Part shown: positions 56,966 to 64,000 of the stretch, piece by piece
Numbering within the stretch: position 1 is the stretch's first letter
How the letters are laid out: the number at the start of each line of letters is the position of its first letter
Made by a program: the position numbers and the translations under genes
Assembly: GCF_028858725.1 (NCBI RefSeq)
Contig: NC_084759.1
Location: 179,023,770-179,087,769, forward strand
DNA length: 64,000 nt
Direction of reading: 5' to 3'
Origin: Colius striatus
Taxonomy: Eukaryota > Chordata > Aves > Coliiformes > Coliidae
The notes under the pieces: generated by a model
Databases searched by the model: none
Told to the model about the DNA's origin: nothing
Seen by the model: only the letters and a program-made list of their open reading frames with translations

Positions 56966-59900
56966 TCAGGTTCCTGATTTTGTATCAGAGTAAGTAATGA
57001 GGCACCATGTTGCTTTCTTCCCTCTTTTAAAAATATATTAATACAGTCACTTGTGACTCAGTGGAATAAAAGTATTAGCAAATATAGAATCTGATCTACC
57101 ATCTCAACCTGGGAACCCAAGATCTTTTACTTGTCCTAGACTTCTAGATATAGCTTTATTTTGCTTGCATCTTCATTTTTATTTGCGGCCACAAACATAC
57201 AAATACACATACATATATACATTTCTAAACACACTCTTGAAAGGACACAGACATACAGCTCAGTACTGATAGAGATGAACAATTTATCCTGCTTTTGGAC
57301 TTTACAAACGTTTTTAAAGTCTTTAATAATATAATTTATTGTCATTCAATTTTCCAGACAATCACAATATTTATGAATTCCAGTAGTGTAAACTCTTGAG
57401 TCTTTTCTACATTGTTTTTTATGCAGCACAAAAGCAACCTTCAAAGACCCAGATTTGATTACATTTTAGTCAGGAATCAAATAATGGATTTCTTTCTAAG
57501 TCCTGAAAGCATTGAAACTTTAGTAATAAAATCCAAGGCCTACAGATCTAGTGAGTCAATGTTGTATGTTATTTGTTATAAAAAAAGTAATTGATGAATG
57601 TCTGTTTTGTGAAAAAGAAACCCATTAAGCTTGGTGACCAGTGCATACATAGCATAAACACTACTGTGACCAGTATAATTGGTGGATGCAGAAATGGTGA
57701 AATACTCAATCTAACAGCTAATTAAAACTTCTCAAAGGGAGTTCAAATTGGAGAGATGGCTACAGGAGGTACAGAGTAGTGATTGAGCATCAGATCAAAA
57801 CCAAAAGAAGTCATGTCCTACTTTTGTGAACAATGCTGTGGACTCAGGAAAGATCGGTGAAGAGAAAGACAAAATATACTGATATGGGCTCTGTTTACCT
57901 TTTAGCTAGGCAACTTTTTCCTCATTCCTGAGGTCTATCCATGCTGCATAACTGCAAGAGGGAAATTCTCTTTGTTTTGTATTTTTTAGAATGTACTGTG
58001 GAAACTACATTGTGAATTCAATCTGAGGTTAGTGCTGTCTCTGCTGCTGATTTGGCCTCACGCATGGGTGCATTCAGTACATACATTTTGAAGTTATTGC
58101 TTTTTATATTTTATCTTAGGTCAAAATTCTTACATTCTGTTAAAAAAAAAAATGTTAGAGTTTGAAGAACATAGGCGTATGCAAGTAGGAATCACATTTC
58201 AGAGCAACAGAAACTTTCCATCGTCTGAATGGTAAAAAGGTCCCAGATGGTGAGAATAGTGAGATTTCACTATATATGATGACTTTAAGACTCTCCTTGG
58301 GATTTCATTTTATCCAAAGCTAGGTATTGTTGTCCTCATTTTAATAAAGACCTTCTAATGCTGGTAATCTTCTAATGCAAAATCTAAATTGCCTCTAATA
58401 AAGCAGAAGATATTTTCTGTATCCGTCTGTCAACAAGGATAGTTGTCTTTATGGTTCACTGTTTTCTGAGGAAGAAAATATAACATGTAGGTTATAGAGT
58501 GCAATGTTTTAAGATCTTCAGCATTATCTTGTATGTACTGCTGAAAATAATGCAAAGAATAGAGTTACCATTTTTATGATTTTAAATGTGCTTTGAGACT
58601 TGTTCAGTACATCTAACATTACTAATTGCATTCCTTCTGCAATTCTTGCCATCTAAATGTTTTTCTGTGTGCACTACAAGGCCACAGGTTTTAATAAAGC
58701 TAACCCAAGTTTGAGGGTACAATTTCTAATTGGTCTTTAGCACTGTCTTTTTACAAATTACCATGCAATTCATTAAAATGTTGACATTTCTTGTTCTGGA
58801 ATAATTAAACTTATTCAATGAGAGATAGGTCTAAATTCTTCCTGGATGGAGGCAGGAGAAAAATGCAGACATTCTTCATAAATACATATACCAGAACCTA
58901 TTTGAAGGAGACACATAGTCTACCTAGCATTTTGGTCATTTCTTATTGGGCCCCATAAATACACATGTTTAAAGAGATTCTATTTGCTGCTTAAAATGAT
59001 TTTCTGGATTCCTTTTGTTTACACACAATATTATCTGTGAATCTGCCTATGGTTTTATTAATTTTGAGGGACCAACAATATTAAATTCTGTGCATTTAAA
59101 AGCAGAACATCTAAAAGGAGAAAAGTAACATTTTTAAAGGGATGAAATTGTCTTATTTGTAGATTACTCATGAAAGACCATATAGAGCAATAAATGTCTG
59201 TTTTGCTGGCTGCAACACATCCATCTATTTTTATGTTGTGCAGTCCAAATATGATATTGCAGCTTGGCAAGAGATTAAATGACTTATGAGAAGAAAATGA
59301 TTCAATGAAAGCAGACCTATAAACATAACCCCACTGCTGAAAACAATAGTGATACTGATCAGTGAATAACAGCAGAAATTGTGAATATACTGAAAAGATA
59401 GAATGCTCTTTTTCTCTTGAGAGAATAGGTTTCTTAAAACAACAGTGACTATTCCAACAGGGGATAGTGGATGTGGAATTGCTTTGTTTAGATCTTAGCT
59501 GAGCCTGAGTGTTGCCCATCTCATATCAGATATTGTTGTAATAATGGGAGAAAGAAAGACATCTTTAGGTAGGATGGTTTTGGTAGTAAGAGGCATCTAT
59601 CTGAAGAAACTTCATTTTGGAATACTATAATTAACACTGTTAGAAAGACACTGATGTGCCAAATTAAGCAGGGTTAGTAGCAGTGTCTGTGAATGTAGCT
59701 ATATGATACTTTCAAGGTTAAGACCCAAAGTTTTTTGCTGTTGTTTTGCCAGAATTTAACTGCTGTGCTGAAAATTTTCTTGCTGGCTACCTGATTTACT
59801 CAGGATTTTCCCTTTCCCCACTCCACCCCCTTTTCTTTGAAGTTTCAGCTGTCTCTCGAAGGGAGACAAACGTTTAAAAGAATTTTGGCAACTTTTCTTC

Positions 59901-61329
59901 TGTCCAGGTCTTGCATCTCTAAGTTTTGAGTAGAGCTTGGAATTTGACAGGAAGCAGTACTTGTGGCCAGAATGGCCTTAAACAGTGCAGTAGCACTCCA
60001 GATTGATAATATTTCTGAAAGTTTTCAGTTTGTACATGCTCTGCAGAAACCTGCAGAGCCAAAAGACATCAGTAGAACAGTCTACACAAGTCCTGTCTGG
60101 ACAGAGCCTGTAAGCACCTAAACTTACCTGTAAGTTTATCTTGTTCCTGAATTTCTGCTACTGCATATTTTCTGCCTGGGAGAACAGGAAACCATCTCCT
60201 ACCTAAGACCACACAAGACAGACCATCAGGCCTACTTCCTATGGGAGATGTGGAGTTGCGTGGTCCAGTCTCTGGATCTCAAGAGTCACTGGATCTCAAA
60301 CAAGTCTCTCAAACTTGTTTGCACATTTTACAGGGTACTTGTGGCAGCAACATCCCTAGAAACCAGATTCTCCTTGCTGTGCACCAGAACTGGCTACCCA
60401 TTAGGAGAGCACTCTAAGTGTGATGAATGTTGCATTACTGCTCCATGTCCCATCAGTAGTGACAGTCAGCGTGGGGAGGATAAGGAGACGTCTTAGCTCT
60501 ATTCATTCTCTTCGTGTCCTGCTGCTCAGTCCCTGCAGCCCTGTAGCTGAGAGTGCGGAGGAGGGTGTCAGCTCTGCAAGAAAAAAAGAGAGCAGCCAAG
60601 TGGGTAAAGAGAGGCAGTATTTTTAGGTGCAGTGAAGTGTGAATGTGATGGACCAAGCAGGAGTAAAGAAAAGGAGAAGACAGAAGTAGTAGTGGTGCTT
60701 GTCAAAAAAGGGATGGAAGAAGACCCAGAACTATAGTATCGCGTTTCCTCTTTATCACACTCCTTCTGGTCCCACAGATTTTGAACAGCTTTTATGTGAA
60801 GTCAAACTTCAGCAGGGCTGGAGTGAGCAAGGAGGCTGAGAAAGGCTGGTGGAAGAGCTCTGGCACGTATCTCAACCATGCCCTATTGCCTTTCACTCTC
60901 AGACAGAATAGTGCCACAGAACTTTGGCAAATGATATAGTCATGTCTGAATCCAGGGCAGTGCGTGCTTTTTGTAACTGAGAATGAAGATCCAGTTGGGA
61001 GATACTTCCAGGAGCCAGTTTCTCTTATGGGAAGCAGCAACTCAGGGGACAGACAGTAGGAGACAGAGGGCAGAGGAGAGTTATCCTAAAAGCAAGAGCC
61101 TGAGCAGGTGAAGGAGGTGCAGTGGGAGGCAGAAGAATATCAAGAAGTGTACTAGGAGCTGTGCCAACTGAAGGTCTCACTATAGCTAAGGGGTATGTGA
61201 TAGTGCAGACACACAAAATCACTAAAATGAAAGCAACTTGAATTCTGCTTGTCAAACTATTCATTGTTTGACTTCTTGGGTGGTTGTTCTCTTGACATGA
61301 CTTTTTATGTGCAAAATGTCTAGAGTGAA

Positions 61330-61415
61330 ATCTGAGACTTACTGATGTCAGTGTAAGTTTTGGCACTGACTCCATTTGGATTAAGATTACACCAATAACA
61401 TGCAATGAATGGGGA
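61330..61415. repeat. Second possible ancient repeat relic
   Basis: TGATGTCAGTGTAAGTTTTG, CACTGACTCCATTTGGATTA and GATTACACCAATAACATGC resemble the same old amniote pattern. Overlaps a spurious minus-strand open frame. Confidence 0.3.
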
Positions 61416-64000
61416 AACACACAGACGTGGAGAATTGTGTTTTGTGACTTACCTAACTAGTGTTTGAGATTTAAGAATGAAGCGAAAGACTGAAGCAATA
61501 GAAAAAATGAGGTGGAAATAGTAATTAAATATGGGACCAGATGTACCTGAAACTAGATGGTGATTAAATGACAAAACTGTTGAGTTTATAGGCTGAGTAC
61601 AAGATTCTTGTTCAGTATGATTTCCTAGCACAGTTGTCTGAAGGGCAGCCAGAGAGATCACCTTCTATTAAAGCAACTCCATGCGCCAGATGCAATCAGC
61701 AATCAAGCCTGCAATCGATGATCAAAGTATGGCAAATGGGGCCATGACTGTGAGAGTCTGTGGCAGTGTACTGAAAATAGTGTGGTGTCATCTGCTGGAA
61801 CACATGGTGGCAAATCATAGGAAAAAACGTTTCCCAGATGTCACCTTGTGCCATGGTTGCTTCCTGCTGTGGTACCCTGCATGTGCTTCACATGCACATC
61901 AGTTTAAATGAGTGTGCTGCTTGTGTGTTGGATACATGTTGTTTCTCACCTCCTGAAAGAAAAATCCAAGAGCTTGATATCTTCCTCATGCTGTTACAAC
62001 TGTTAGGTTTCCAGCATCCAACAATTTCCAACATTTCAAAGCATAATGTTTACAACATCACAGGCCTCTGATTCCCTGACACAACTTTCCATGCAAAAGA
62101 AGTGAAGGACCTTCAGCATCCCAAAGCATTCCAGCATTGGGTCCTCTGGAGTCTACCTCTTGCTTTGAAACAGTTCATCAAAGTTTTAGCTAAGATAAAA
62201 AGCCATAGAAGAGCATCTCTTAACAGCTTGTTTCAAACACTTGTGTTTGAGTCTATGTTAAACTGTAAGAAAGAACTAGATTAATAAAAACACCAGTCCC
62301 TCCTCTAATAAAATTCCAGTGGGGAAACTTGCTGAAAAAGTGGACTTATTTTGTTTGCTTTCATATTGTTACATAAAACCAAAAAAAATCTTTATGATAG
62401 AAGAATGGCCTGGCTTCTGTGTGAAGAGTATTCAGCTCACTCAGGCACAATGAAGAGACTGTCATATCTCATCAGGAGCTAATATGCCCACAGTCTGTTC
62501 CAGGGTAAAACTGAGTGCTTAATTTCATTTGCATAAGTTTTATCCCACTGTAACTGCTGTGCTGAGGAAAATAGCACTGCAAGTTTAGTTTCTGGGTTAA
62601 CTTCAAAAGTAAGTCCAACTGGGTACAGAGGTCTCTGCCTTTCTGTGGTATAAGTTGTTTGTTGCATCTTTCTTTTTCTGTGTTCATTTCTCAAATTCCT
62701 TGCTACCCACTTTCATATCAAGAAACAGATCTGAATATAAGAAGCTAAGTTTGTAATTTTTTCCAGTTCGGTTATGTCTTCATATTTTTGGTGAAGTCTC
62801 CATTTATTTCATTTATACGTTCCTTTGATCACCCTCTCATTCAGTTTTCCACTGCAGAGATAGTCCCACCTGAATGGTACAATCTGTTTATATAGTCCAT
62901 TATAAATTGTAAGACCCCGTTGCCATTAGCTTTTCTGTCCAGGGTCTCCTGGGGCACTGGTGACCCTTCCTTTCTTTTTTGCTTGGGCTACTACAGGTTA
63001 GAGAAGGAAAAAAATCTTTTGTACTTTGGAGTTTTGAAGCATTAGCATTCTTTTAGATAGCATTCTTTCTGATTTAACATCTACTACAAAATTGTGGCAG
63101 ATTTCTTAGTTTTCCAATCCTGAAATTCTTGTAGGGCAGCAAAGTGTGTGTGTGAGAGAGACACAGAATGCAAGTACTTGCAATCCATGCTACATGTGCG
63201 TATAAATAGAATTACTTAGCCCTAAGCATGACACACTGGTTCCTTTATAGGAGGTATGCTGGGAAAGGTAAATGCTTATACAAGGACATTCTTCATGAGT
63301 ATGTGCATGATTTCAGTGGAACTAATGTCATTACACTAGGAAAATATGGACTGGTGATAGAATGATTCAAGAATTGTGATTACCACGTGCCTCTTAGCAA
63401 GGTAGGGTTTTATATATAATTATAGACCAAATAATTCCCCTATGGTTCATCTAAACATACTGACAAAACATTAATGAGAATGGTTCTTTGCAAGACCATG
63501 CAAGCATTGCATGGAAAGTATTTCTGCAGTGGTCTCCCCAGGCCCTCAGGTCATTTGCTTTAACTGCTTTGGAGCAAAGACAAGAGATTAAACTGAGGTT
63601 TTCTGGGGGGGAAAAAAAAAGAAAGAATTGGCATAGCGAATTTGGGATCACTCCTGTTCAACATTTAGAAAATGAGTCTGTACACAGCAAAGGATAACAA
63701 TTATTTTTGTTGATGACAAAGACATAACGTCAGAAGTAATGTATGATTTGGTTTTCTCATGGTTCAGCTTAAAGTGGAAATCAGTGATAAAAATTGTGAC
63801 CATGCTAAAAGAGACTATTGGTAAAAACAGTGTTTTCCATTATAAATTCTCAGGAACTGGATATTAGAATACTGAATACTTACTGCTATGACTCCTGACA
63901 TCTGAATGCTGATTTTTCTTGTTGTGTGCCAGAACAAAATAAGACAACCGTCTTCAAAGAACATATCTTCTCCTGTGATTTATACCTCCAGGGATTAAAA

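Larger units (their letters stand above)
53026..64000. other. AT-rich gene-poor region
   Basis: Eleven kilobases without a supported exon, RNA gene or young mobile element. The longest minus-strand frames (59058-59519 and 61025-61420) have no recognisable homology. Faint relics of ancient amniote repeats may lie at 56870-56965 and 61330-61415. Confidence 0.6.

Noticed and set aside
59058-59519. 153-codon minus-strand frame
   Set aside because: No domain, no splice context and no recognisable homology; a frame of this length can occur by chance in 64 kb.
61025-61420. 131-codon minus-strand frame with a hydrophobic stretch
   Set aside because: Overlaps a probable ancient repeat relic; the hydrophobic stretch reflects composition and there is no homology.

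Overview
The window is vertebrate nuclear DNA, almost certainly from a bird. It has spliced genes with GT-AG introns, CpG-island promoters, several CR1 LINEs whose 3' ends carry the avian octamer tail (CATAGAAT units on the + strand), and one ERVL-type solo LTR of a kind I know from neoavian birds. The gene order IFRD1 then LSMEM1, both on the + strand, matches human 7q31.1 and its avian counterpart. Species cannot be named from the sequence.

Layout. 1-8.7 kb: intergenic DNA upstream of IFRD1, with a trinucleotide microsatellite and a possible decayed LTR; no ZNF277 exon (the usual upstream neighbour) was recognised. 8.74-10.32 kb: a strong CpG island with a TATA-containing promoter, the IFRD1 5' leader (carrying a 52-codon upstream ORF) and coding exon 1. 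9.7-20.44 kb: twelve IFRD1 coding exons, all reconstructed with consistent splice phases and giving 434 residues. 20.44-21.6 kb: the 3'UTR and poly(A) signals. 25.7-31.1 kb: three LSMEM1 coding exons giving a 135-residue single-pass membrane protein, with poly(A) signals near 31.5 kb. 36.4-37.0 kb: the solo LTR. 37.7-38.14 kb: a second CpG island with no recognisable coding gene. 41.2-53.0 kb: six CR1 fragments, four of them on the minus strand. 53-64 kb: AT-rich DNA with no supported gene, only faint ancient repeat relics.

The two genes are neighbours but show no functional coupling in the sequence. IFRD1 (TIS7/PC4) is a stress- and mitogen-responsive regulator. Its promoter shows a perfect AP-1/TRE site, a CRE-like site and further CRE half-sites, two inverted CCAAT boxes and a TATA box, and its leader has the uORF known to control its mRNA in mammals. 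LSMEM1 is a small membrane protein of unknown function. The most useful open questions are the orphan CpG island (a candidate bidirectional non-coding promoter), the donor-like start of IFRD1 exon 5, and the conserved uORF. I found no CRISPR, operon or other prokaryotic system and no clear novel protein-coding system.
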